Made by a program: the position numbers and the translations under genes. Positions 43,995 through 52,480 of a stretch of 62,845 nt of DNA are shown piece by piece. The notes beneath the pieces were generated by a model. The model saw nothing but the letters and a program-made list of their open reading frames with translations, had not been told where the DNA came from and ran no database searches. The stretch is from NCBI RefSeq assembly GCF_900142135.1, contig NZ_FQZU01000037.1:1-62845 (forward strand). Direction: 5' to 3'. The stretch's first letter is position 1. Every line of letters starts with the position of its first letter. Source of the stretch: Desulfatibacillum alkenivorans DSM 16219. Its GTDB lineage: Bacteria > Desulfobacterota > Desulfobacteria > Desulfobacterales > Desulfatibacillaceae.

Positions 43995-45991
43995 TCATCC
44001 CTCTTTTCGACTTGCACCAGAGGGACGATGATTTCTTCGACGGAAATTCCTCCATGGCCCACAGTACAATTTTTCTCATTGATGAAGGCGCGCCTGGCCG
44101 GAGCGAGGAGCGCAAGGTAGTCCTCGGGCAATCCGACTGCCCCCCATTCCAATGCCTCCGGGAAACGTTCCTTGACCTGGTCGCGCAAGGTCGCGCTGGA
44201 ATAGACCCTTACCCGTTCCCCGCGCAAATCGGCGACTGCGCCCTCCGTCGGCCGCCCACATCCCTTCGCCTCGATGTTGCCGTGGTCCGAGGTCACGTAA
44301 ACGCGGTATCCTTTGTCCAGCAATAATCCAAACAGGGAAGACAGGTAGGGCTGATCCGCCCACTGCCGCACCTGGTTGTGCATACCGGCGGTTCCCATTT
44401 CCATTCCGTGCATGATCTTGTCCACCTTGTCCACAACCAGCCCGGCGACCCTCGCCTGGGGATGGGATAACGCCTCGGCCACATTTTCTAAGTCCCCGTC
44501 ACCCAACCCCTTCATGTAAACCACCTCGCGCTGTGAGAGCCCCTGGTCGGCCCAGAATTGAGACCAGAGGGCCGGTTCCTTGTCCGTGGTCGCGATGCTA
44601 TTCGGGAAATAGATGGGCGCCTTACCGGCAAATGCAGATTGACGAGATACGGACGTCGTAGTCGGGACCCAGGCAAACACCGCCTGCTCCCGGAATCGCA
44701 ACCCCGGTTGTTTGTTTTTTAACGAATCGCGAATGACCAGCCATTGATCCAGGGCCAGACCGTCCACCACGACCATGGCGACCTTTGCCTTGTCGGCTTC
44801 CACCTGCCTGGCCAGAAACCGGGGCAAATGATGGAGCATAACCGGAGGAGCCGGCGGAAGATTCATAAGACCGGCGTATCGCTTGAAAAGCCAGGCGGTG
44901 AACCTATCGTCCACCTGATCCTGGAGGGTCTTCACCCTTTCGGAATGTTTTTCGTGATCGGCGTCGGACACGTCATGCAGAAGCAGGATCAATTCCGCCC
45001 ACCCGCGCGCAAACCGGAACCAATCGCCATGCCGGGCATCTTCCTCGGGAATGGAGCAACTCAGATTGGTGATGAGTTTATCAAGACGAAGGGCTCGGTC
45101 TTCACGGGAAACATCCTGAATGCCGATATGCACCCACGATTTGGCCAACGATTCCGCCACGGCATGGGGCACGGGTTGAAGAAGTCCCTCAACGAACAGG
45201 TTGTCGATGTAGACGCGAATGTCATCGTGATCAAAGGGTAGGTCCACGGGGCCTTCCATGGATAGGCCGTAAGGCTTGGCATCCTCCCGAATCTCGATTC
45301 CACCTTGCGTCGCCCGGTCCAGAAACACCGGCCACCGTTCCTGCAAAAAGGCAAAAAAGGATTCCCTGTCCCTGACCACGGCATCAAGGGGCCACTCGCT
45401 GAACACCTTGTTCTGTCGCAGGATTTGTATGAAACGGTCATCCAATATTCCGGGTATGCGCCGGCCCCGGTAATGGCGGCGAAGAAGGACACGGAGTAAA
45501 TCCGATGGCTGCTTGATCAATTCCGGCGCAATCTCAAAGACGTGGCGCAGAACAAATTCCTTGGTGGCGTTGTCTCCCAACTGGCCTGGCGCATGTCCTT
45601 TCTGCGCATCATACAAGGCGTCCAGGTCTCCGGTGTCCAGGGCGATGACGACCGGGTAGCTCAGGTTCGGAAAGATGTCGCCCAGATTAAAGGACAGTTT
45701 ACGCCCGGCTTGCAGAAGATCGTATGGCAACCCATTCAGGTCGCTGGCCTGAGATCGCAGCACCACCACGAGGTCCGTGTGCTCGCCCCGATCCCAGCGG
45801 GAACGGAATTTGGATTCATATGCGTAGCGGAAGGCGATGTGGTCCTCGAACGGGATCAACTCAAATCCCCTGTCCCTCACCCCCTCAAGAATCCCTTCTT
45901 CAAGGAGCAGTCCGTCCGGGTCCGCCACCAATGTCAGCTTGGCCACGTTCGGTGTGAACTCCTTCAGGATTTGATCCCGCCAGCTACTCAT
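43991..45991 (-). CDS. pglZ: BREX PglZ alkaline-phosphatase-superfamily protein
   Basis: This 666-aa PglZ has a C-terminal alkaline phosphatase-superfamily domain. Metal-ligand motifs VVVDGLALDQW (about residue 408) and YVTSDHGNIEAKG (about 567) are intact. The N-terminal half is the PglZ-specific region. PglZ is the marker protein of BREX; it is needed for both methylation and exclusion. Its start overlaps the brxHII stop by eight bases, and its end overlaps the brxA-position gene. Confidence 0.9.
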   Translation of the reverse strand: MSSWRDQILKEFTPNVAKLTLVADPDGLLLEEGILEGVRDRGFELIPFEDHIAFRYAYESKFRSRWDRGEHTDLVVVLRSQASDLNGLPYDLLQAGRKLSFNLGDIFPNLSYPVVIALDTGDLDALYDAQKGHAPGQLGDNATKEFVLRHVFEIAPELIKQPSDLLRVLLRRHYRGRRIPGILDDRFIQILRQNKVFSEWPLDAVVRDRESFFAFLQERWPVFLDRATQGGIEIREDAKPYGLSMEGPVDLPFDHDDIRVYIDNLFVEGLLQPVPHAVAESLAKSWVHIGIQDVSREDRALRLDKLITNLSCSIPEEDARHGDWFRFARGWAELILLLHDVSDADHEKHSERVKTLQDQVDDRFTAWLFKRYAGLMNLPPAPPVMLHHLPRFLARQVEADKAKVAMVVVDGLALDQWLVIRDSLKNKQPGLRFREQAVFAWVPTTTSVSRQSAFAGKAPIYFPNSIATTDKEPALWSQFWADQGLSQREVVYMKGLGDGDLENVAEALSHPQARVAGLVVDKVDKIMHGMEMGTAGMHNQVRQWADQPYLSSLFGLLLDKGYRVYVTSDHGNIEAKGCGRPTEGAVADLRGERVRVYSSATLRDQVKERFPEALEWGAVGLPEDYLALLAPARRAFINEKNCTVGHGGISVEEIIVPLVQVEKRDE

Positions 45992-48821
45992 GATTTCCCT
46001 CCACCCGCATCATCAGCAACGGCGTCAATTCCGGATAGGCTTGAGCCTTCTGGTCAAGTTGCTTCCTTAGGTTCTGCTCTTCCTGGGCAAGAAGGTTCAG
46101 GCGATAGTTGCGCACCTGAGGCAGGCCGATTTTTTCAATGTTCCTGCGCCGAGCGGCAAAGGCATAGTCAGCTTTTTCCCGTTCCCTGGATATGCGGTCC
46201 CGATGTTCCCGCACCAGTTCTTCATAAATCGGACGGCCATGGTCCTCGGCGGCGGCATGCAACTGATCATGAGCCTTGCGGGTCAGGTCCATGTCCCATA
46301 TGCCGCGAATATCGGCGTCCACGGCAAGCAACTGATCCCACACCCGCCTTGCCGTCGGCATGTACACCATCCCATTGTCCGCAAGAAACAGGGGCATGAT
46401 GCGCCGCCGGTTCCATTCCATGGATGCGATGGCAATGCGCCACAAAGACCAGACCCCTTGAATTTCCTCCGACAAACCAGGAATGGACGCAATGGGGATG
46501 GGTTGTCCCGGTGCCAGTCGAGGCAGGCGCATGGCCAGGCCGCGCACCTTGGGCTCTTCCAAGGTCAAATGGCGAGCACCCGGCCGCTGCTCTGCTTCCT
46601 TGCCGCTGAAGACCACATTCGTGATGGTATCCCCATCTGGCCAGGTGAGATGCCAACCCCGTTTCTTCTTTTCCGCCGAGCCTCCGTTGGCGGAAAGGTA
46701 ACTCACGGTCATGCGTTCAACCCAATGGGGCAAAGGGTGGGTCAACAGGCGTTGCGCCTCTCCGGGATTCAATTCCTCTGCCGCACCGAGAATGGACGCG
46801 GTGGACCTTGCCTCGCGGGCCTGCTCCTCCAGCCGGGCCACCGCATTCTCCACGGATTCGTCCACGCGCTCGGGGTTGAGGATCGCCTCCACGTACATCT
46901 CGTCAAACAGTTTACCGGCCTGGGCGGAATCCAGGACATCGCCGGTCTTGTCGATGCCGAACTCCTCGAAGATGACCGCGAGCTTGGTCTCCAAAACCTC
47001 TCGCACCCGATGCTCCACCGAATCCTCGAAAACGAAATTCACCGCACGCACGACATGGGTCTGGCCGATGCGGTCCACCCTGCCGATGCGTTGTTCCAGA
47101 CGCATGGGGTTCCAGGGAATATCGTAGTTGATGACCACATGGCAGAATTGCAGGTTCAATCCCTCGCCGCCGGCGTCCGTGGAAATCAGGATGCGGGCGT
47201 CCCCGGCAAAATCCTCCTGCACCCGCTTGCGCTCCTCCATGCTCATGGAACCGTTCAGGCACACGACTGAAAACCCGCGCTCCGTTAAAAAATGCCGTAA
47301 CATCTCCTGGGTGGGTACAAATTCGGTGAACACCAGGGCCTTGAGGTCAGGATCGCCTTCCTCGGATTGCAGGCGGTAGAGCCAGTCGAGCAACGCCTCG
47401 GCCTTGGCGTCCGGTCCGGTTTGTTCGCAACGCGCCGCCGCATCCAACAACAGTTTCACCTCGGCCCGTTCGTTTTTGAGCGCCTTGAACCGGCTGTGCA
47501 GCAGCACCTCGATTTGTTCCTGCCCATCCAGGTCCGACCATTCTTCTTCGGATAGTTCCGGGAAAAGGCTCATCTGTTCCTGAGGCGCGGCCAGGGCGTC
47601 GAGCCTGCGTTCGAGGGTGCTGCGAATAGCCGCCGTGCTGGACACCACCAGGCGCTGCATCAGGATCATCAAGAATCCGATGTAGTTGCGTTTCTCCTGC
47701 ATGGCCTGGTTGTATCCCTCGCGGGCATAGGCGGTCACCGCCTCGTACAACTGGCGCTGTTCCTCGTGACGATCCTCCCACGACACGGAGGCCAGTTCGG
47801 TGCGCCGGGGTTTGAACAGGGGATTGCCTTCAGCGTCGATGGCCTGGCGTTTTTCGGTGCGGATCACATAGGGCTGGACCCGTTCACGGGTGACGCTGGC
47901 AATGTCCGGAAATTCATCCGCGTCGATCAGGGAAACCAGGCGGTGGAAGGCGTCTGTCTTTCCCTGGTGCGGGGTGGCCGACAATAACAAAAAATACGGG
48001 GCCGCCTCGGAAAGGCCCTTGCCCAATTTGAAACGCGCCACCTGATCCGTACTGCCGCCAAGACGGTGAGCCTCGTCCACGATCACCAGGTCCCAACCGG
48101 CGGAAATCAGGTCCTCGAAACGATTCCGGTTGTATTCCGCAACCTGGGCCGCATTCCATCCCCGGCGTTTGTCCATGGGTTTGACCGAATCCATGGGGAC
48201 CACAACCTGCGAGAACATCTGCCACGCATTGGCAGGGAGGGTTTCCGGTCCATGGTTGTTGGCGTCCTGCTTGCCCAAAAGGGATTCCGGCGCGATTCTC
48301 TTAAGGGTCTTGATGTCCTCGGGCAACACGAGTTGGAAGGTCTCGCCGAAATGAAACCGCATTTCACTGACCCACTGGGTCGCGAGCCCCTTGGGTGCGA
48401 CGACCAATGTGCGGCGGGCCAGACCTCGCAGTTTCAGTTCTCTGAGGATTAGACCGGCCTCAATGGTTTTGCCCAACCCCACCTCATCGGCCAAAAGATA
48501 TCTCACCCGGTCATGTTCGATGGCGCGACTCAAGGCGCGGATTTGATGCGGCAAAGGGATGACAGTGGATTCGATAGGGGCGAGCAGCACATCTTGGGTC
48601 AAGGCGTCCGCCACCCGCGCGGCGGCGGCGACATAGGCGATATGGTCGGATGAGTTGGCGCCCGCACTCTCCAAGGGTTGGAGCCTGGAGGCGGGAACAC
48701 GGACCACGGTGTCGCGCCCGGGCAGCCAAACCCGGCAGATCGTCTCACCCCACAGGGTTTGGGATTCGATGACCTTGCAGGCGCTGTTGTGACTGATACT
48801 GTATTGCCAAAATGGCTCCAC
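45984..48821 (-). CDS. brxHII: BREX type 3 SNF2-like helicase BrxHII
   Basis: This 945-aa SF2 helicase has Walker A (DEVGLGKT) near residue 110, a DEAH box (IVDEAHRLGG) near 249, LSATPHQGKTDAF as motif III and the SNF2-type C-terminal WNPMRLEQRIGRVDRIGQ. This matches the brxHII gene that precedes pglZ in type 3 BREX. It is expected to translocate on DNA. It lies directly downstream of the inserted protease gene, with 13 bp between. Its C-terminal 250 residues are helical and unassigned. Confidence 0.9.
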   Translation of the reverse strand: MEPFWQYSISHNSACKVIESQTLWGETICRVWLPGRDTVVRVPASRLQPLESAGANSSDHIAYVAAAARVADALTQDVLLAPIESTVIPLPHQIRALSRAIEHDRVRYLLADEVGLGKTIEAGLILRELKLRGLARRTLVVAPKGLATQWVSEMRFHFGETFQLVLPEDIKTLKRIAPESLLGKQDANNHGPETLPANAWQMFSQVVVPMDSVKPMDKRRGWNAAQVAEYNRNRFEDLISAGWDLVIVDEAHRLGGSTDQVARFKLGKGLSEAAPYFLLLSATPHQGKTDAFHRLVSLIDADEFPDIASVTRERVQPYVIRTEKRQAIDAEGNPLFKPRRTELASVSWEDRHEEQRQLYEAVTAYAREGYNQAMQEKRNYIGFLMILMQRLVVSSTAAIRSTLERRLDALAAPQEQMSLFPELSEEEWSDLDGQEQIEVLLHSRFKALKNERAEVKLLLDAAARCEQTGPDAKAEALLDWLYRLQSEEGDPDLKALVFTEFVPTQEMLRHFLTERGFSVVCLNGSMSMEERKRVQEDFAGDARILISTDAGGEGLNLQFCHVVINYDIPWNPMRLEQRIGRVDRIGQTHVVRAVNFVFEDSVEHRVREVLETKLAVIFEEFGIDKTGDVLDSAQAGKLFDEMYVEAILNPERVDESVENAVARLEEQAREARSTASILGAAEELNPGEAQRLLTHPLPHWVERMTVSYLSANGGSAEKKKRGWHLTWPDGDTITNVVFSGKEAEQRPGARHLTLEEPKVRGLAMRLPRLAPGQPIPIASIPGLSEEIQGVWSLWRIAIASMEWNRRRIMPLFLADNGMVYMPTARRVWDQLLAVDADIRGIWDMDLTRKAHDQLHAAAEDHGRPIYEELVREHRDRISREREKADYAFAARRRNIEKIGLPQVRNYRLNLLAQEEQNLRKQLDQKAQAYPELTPLLMMRVEGNHE

Positions 48822-48834
48822 CCTCTAATTATCC

Positions 48835-51480
48835 TCAATCTTGATCAATTGTTTGTTGAATTTGGATAGCCGGGACAATGCGATTACGGATTTCACTGTA
48901 AATAGCGATGTCAAGGCCCTCGGCGACCTCCAGTGAAACGGCCAATCCGTAAGAGACAGGGTCTTGAATTTTTCCCGCATCCTCACGACAGTTGACTTTA
49001 ATGTCGATGACATCGCCATCATTGAATGGCTCCGCGCTCTGACCCTCGAAAATTTCATGTTGCACGGTTCCACGCTTTACGGATTGCCAATCTGCATTTT
49101 GACGAGTCGGAGCCAAATTCTTGTTGATAACCTCAAACCATAGGCTTGCTGTCCGGTATTTCTGTGTATTGGCAGAAATCGGTGAAAGCCAAGCAAGAGT
49201 CACTGTCAATCGTCTTCTTTCCTGACGGGCGCTAAGAGACGGAGGAAGCGGTAATCGAAAGACGTGAGCCTCACCGTCAGAAAGTTCCCCATAGCCAAGC
49301 ACAGTGGCTCTCTGCTCCGTACAATCAAGGACTCGGTCTATCTCCGGAAAGCCATAACCCATCCAGCGGGACAAAAGAGACTTGTATTGCCTACTAATCT
49401 CATTGGAAATGTCTGCTGGCCTATTATATCGAGATGCGGCACGGTCTCTAATTTCTTCCCCTATCTTCGAGTTTTCGATTCGAGTCTTGAGGTGATCCCC
49501 AATATCACCCCAAGCGCATCCATGGACCAACATTGCCTTCAATAGTGGAACTTCATACCTTGTAGGATCGACATCAGCCGCTTGTTCATAGAATATTTGT
49601 TGCAGGGAATCGTAACTAATACCAGCTGATCTGCTTATCAAGGCTGTCGCATTGCTTGTACCACAACAGTAGGCAGTCGCGTTAAGCTCACCCGGAAGGC
49701 TTCCAGGTGTGGCGACTTTAGTCCCAGGGGGTGTTCGAAAAATCGCTGGCTCAATGGTTACGGGATTGGTTGGTTGAATAGTCAAACGATACCATTGTCG
49801 TCCTCCGATATAGACAATGTCAGGTTTAATTGCACGCCGGTAGCCACTACCGAACGCAGATATTGGGCTAACTAAACTATATTCAAAAGGATTTATCCTA
49901 CTTCCCTGATTGACAACTTCAGCATTATCCATGTGGACAGCACCAACACTGATACCATTGATCGTTTCTGCTGGTGAAAGCAATTTTCTATTTCGGGCAT
50001 CTCTGTATATGGCTTTGATTGTCGCAGTTTCTAGTTCCTCAGCACTTAAAGAATCAAATTCTTCGGGAGAAACTCCAAGGGAAATGGGTATAGGATGGTT
50101 ACCGGCACTGACCACAAATAGCACACGATACTTCAAACTTAGCCAATCCAGCAATCTGGCGATGGGACTCATAAATTGTGTAAATTGGCGAGTTCGATCA
50201 CAAACTGATAAATTTATTACCCTGATTTGAGGGGCCGCCGGACCTCCCTCCTGATCATCCTCGAACAGTCTTTTAACTGCTCTGTGGATAAGATCGACAG
50301 CAAGACAATTGGCGGGAATCCCCTCCGGCCGAGGGGTGTCGAACCAGTTCAATGGTTTCATGATGGGCCGAACGTAAATTGGCCTTGATAGGGGGGTGGG
50401 AGGATGATTCAAGTCACCGTGGACAATGAGCGAAGCCATTGAACTGCCATGAACTCGCTCCGAAGCCCCATAATCAGATCCCCAGTCATCTGGGTCATCA
50501 ATAATTAAACGGCCTGCTAACAAATCGTGGTTAACCAATGGCATCCCATCAAAAAGAGCAACGACCGGATCACCTATAGGCAAGGGCATTTCTTCGACTT
50601 GAGTGATCTCCAAATCACCTTCTGGTGATCGGTCACCTTCCAGCATTTGCCCAACAGGTCTGAAGAACATAATGTTTTCACATTTGACGAGTTCCGTTGT
50701 CGGGTTTTCCACAATAGCACGAATGGAATGGGCGGGTAGTTCGGCCAAGAGGCCATGGTAGGCAATGCCTTCTATAACAGACTGGCTCAATATTTGGCCG
50801 CCCGCTTGCTGGACGAGATTTGCGACATGGTTTGCGCTCGCGGCTCGAAGCGTGTCACTCCCACGAAACCAGAGTTCGGCTTCAAATGTTATGACTCTAT
50901 CTCCGTCGTGTTCAAGGTCCTCGCGCCAAATTCCAATAATTCCGGTTTCGAGAAGTCTATCCTGAACATCCCACCGACGGATATCTTTCAGGTGCAGGAA
51001 CACGTCGCGAAACTTTGTGAGCCCGCGCTCGAATTGCATAGTGGGGTTTTCTTGATACCGTCGCCACAACGACAGCATCTGATTAAGCGCTTGCTGGTTG
51101 GTCATGACAAGATAAAGTCGCCCACTTAATTCTTTATCGGGTTTGGCCTCGTCATAAAATTCTTCATCCGGCGCGATTTCATCAAGTTCAACTTCTCCCA
51201 TCCATTCGAGACCATCAATGCGCTTTACCGCATTGGCAAAGTTTTCTATGCTTCCGACGGTCTCTATCACGAGGACCTGCTCGGGTATTATGCCCGCAGC
51301 ACTCTGTTGTATCTCTATTCGCCTGGCTTCAAATGTAGCCTGAAGCTGATCGAAGGCTGGAGAAAGACGATCCCACTGCCGTTGCGGGGTTGGCCTTTTG
51401 AACCGACCTCCACCGCCTCCAAGTGTTGAACGAGAAGCTGTGTCAGGCGTAGGGAAGAGAAGTAGTGGGCGTTCAGGCAT
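48835..51480 (-). CDS. Subtilisin-like (S8) protease inserted in the BREX operon
   Basis: This 881-aa protein has the subtilase catalytic triad: Asp in VVALFDGMP (about residue 328), His in RVHGSSMASLI (about 362) and Ser in CCGTSNATALI (about 610). No signal peptide is seen, so it is intracellular. The start at 51480 has a GGAGGAAAAG site and overlaps the AAA ATPase stop by eight bases. Pairs of a classical AAA ATPase and an S8 protease recur in defence islands. I infer a phage-triggered protease. The gene is visibly lower in G+C than brxHII, so it probably joined the operon later. Confidence 0.85.
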   Translation of the reverse strand: MPERPLLLFPTPDTASRSTLGGGGGRFKRPTPQRQWDRLSPAFDQLQATFEARRIEIQQSAAGIIPEQVLVIETVGSIENFANAVKRIDGLEWMGEVELDEIAPDEEFYDEAKPDKELSGRLYLVMTNQQALNQMLSLWRRYQENPTMQFERGLTKFRDVFLHLKDIRRWDVQDRLLETGIIGIWREDLEHDGDRVITFEAELWFRGSDTLRAASANHVANLVQQAGGQILSQSVIEGIAYHGLLAELPAHSIRAIVENPTTELVKCENIMFFRPVGQMLEGDRSPEGDLEITQVEEMPLPIGDPVVALFDGMPLVNHDLLAGRLIIDDPDDWGSDYGASERVHGSSMASLIVHGDLNHPPTPLSRPIYVRPIMKPLNWFDTPRPEGIPANCLAVDLIHRAVKRLFEDDQEGGPAAPQIRVINLSVCDRTRQFTQFMSPIARLLDWLSLKYRVLFVVSAGNHPIPISLGVSPEEFDSLSAEELETATIKAIYRDARNRKLLSPAETINGISVGAVHMDNAEVVNQGSRINPFEYSLVSPISAFGSGYRRAIKPDIVYIGGRQWYRLTIQPTNPVTIEPAIFRTPPGTKVATPGSLPGELNATAYCCGTSNATALISRSAGISYDSLQQIFYEQAADVDPTRYEVPLLKAMLVHGCAWGDIGDHLKTRIENSKIGEEIRDRAASRYNRPADISNEISRQYKSLLSRWMGYGFPEIDRVLDCTEQRATVLGYGELSDGEAHVFRLPLPPSLSARQERRRLTVTLAWLSPISANTQKYRTASLWFEVINKNLAPTRQNADWQSVKRGTVQHEIFEGQSAEPFNDGDVIDIKVNCREDAGKIQDPVSYGLAVSLEVAEGLDIAIYSEIRNRIVPAIQIQQTIDQD

Positions 51481-52480
51481 TCTTTTCCTCCGGATCACTT
51501 AGTTGAGCTACGGTGACTGATCTGGCGGACCAGTTCTGGAGGGTTTTGGATATGATATCCTTCATGTCTGCGTTTGGTTGTTCAAGCACATATTGACGGA
51601 ACACAGTGGTGCCGAACTCTTCGACTTCCGCAAAATTTGATCCCAGAAGACGTTTGGCCAAAGTGCTCGGTGCGTATCCCAGTTGAATCCTGATTCGACG
51701 TTCAAACTTTTCGAACCATTCTGTCAAACGAGCGCGGGTCGGGCCGGGAAGCGTCATGCGGACCTGGAATCGTCGCCATACTGCACGGTCCAGTAGTTCG
51801 GCGTGATTGGTTGCCCCAATGACCATGACATGGCTTGGTAGATTGTCAATCTGCATAAGCAGCGAACTCACCACACGTTTAATCTCACCGGTCTCGTGAA
51901 GATCACCACGCTCCTTACCGAGGGTTTCAAATTCGTCGAAAAAGAGGACGCACTTCCGAGTGGAGGCATATTCAAACAACTTCTTCAGGCGGACAGCGGT
52001 TTCACCTAGGTATGTCCCGACAACGCTTTCATAACGAACCACAAGTAAAGGGACCACCAGCGCTTCTGCGATGGCCTCGGCCAAAGACGTCTTACCATTG
52101 CCCGGTGGTCCAATTAGAAGCACACGGTTTCGAGGCTCCAAATTATATGATCTGAGTAGGTCGGTCCGGTGTTGCTCTTGAATCAGGCTCTGGCAAATCT
52201 GATGCACTTCATCTGGAAGGATGAGATCCGCCAATTTTCGTTGAGGCATGACCTCATGGAACAGATTGCCCATGCGCTGATCCAGCATGGGGCCACCACC
52301 ATTGGTTGCGGGGCGTTCAACCGGTGTGGAACGGAGCATCTCTTCGAGCTTATCGGCCAACACTTTGTGCTGCTTGGTCCGCTCTTCTGCGATGATCGCC
52401 TCAACGACCTTTCTAAATGTAGCCTTGTCGCCCCGTATGCCGGATTGGACAAGGCGAATTAGCAAATCCGCTCTTGCCAT
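51473..52480 (-). CDS. AAA ATPase partner of the S8 protease
   Basis: This 335-aa protein has a classical AAA domain: Walker A (LIGPPGNGKTSLAEA) near residue 130, Walker B (CVLFFDEFETLG) near 180, sensor 1 (VIGATNHAELLD) and an arginine finger region (RAVWRRF). It is FtsH/Spastin-like without a protease domain of its own. The ATG overlaps the pglX stop by one base. It is coupled to the S8 protease gene downstream, so the two probably form a sensor/effector pair nested in the BREX operon. Confidence 0.85.
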   Translation of the reverse strand: MARADLLIRLVQSGIRGDKATFRKVVEAIIAEERTKQHKVLADKLEEMLRSTPVERPATNGGGPMLDQRMGNLFHEVMPQRKLADLILPDEVHQICQSLIQEQHRTDLLRSYNLEPRNRVLLIGPPGNGKTSLAEAIAEALVVPLLVVRYESVVGTYLGETAVRLKKLFEYASTRKCVLFFDEFETLGKERGDLHETGEIKRVVSSLLMQIDNLPSHVMVIGATNHAELLDRAVWRRFQVRMTLPGPTRARLTEWFEKFERRIRIQLGYAPSTLAKRLLGSNFAEVEEFGTTVFRQYVLEQPNADMKDIISKTLQNWSARSVTVAQLSDPEEKNA

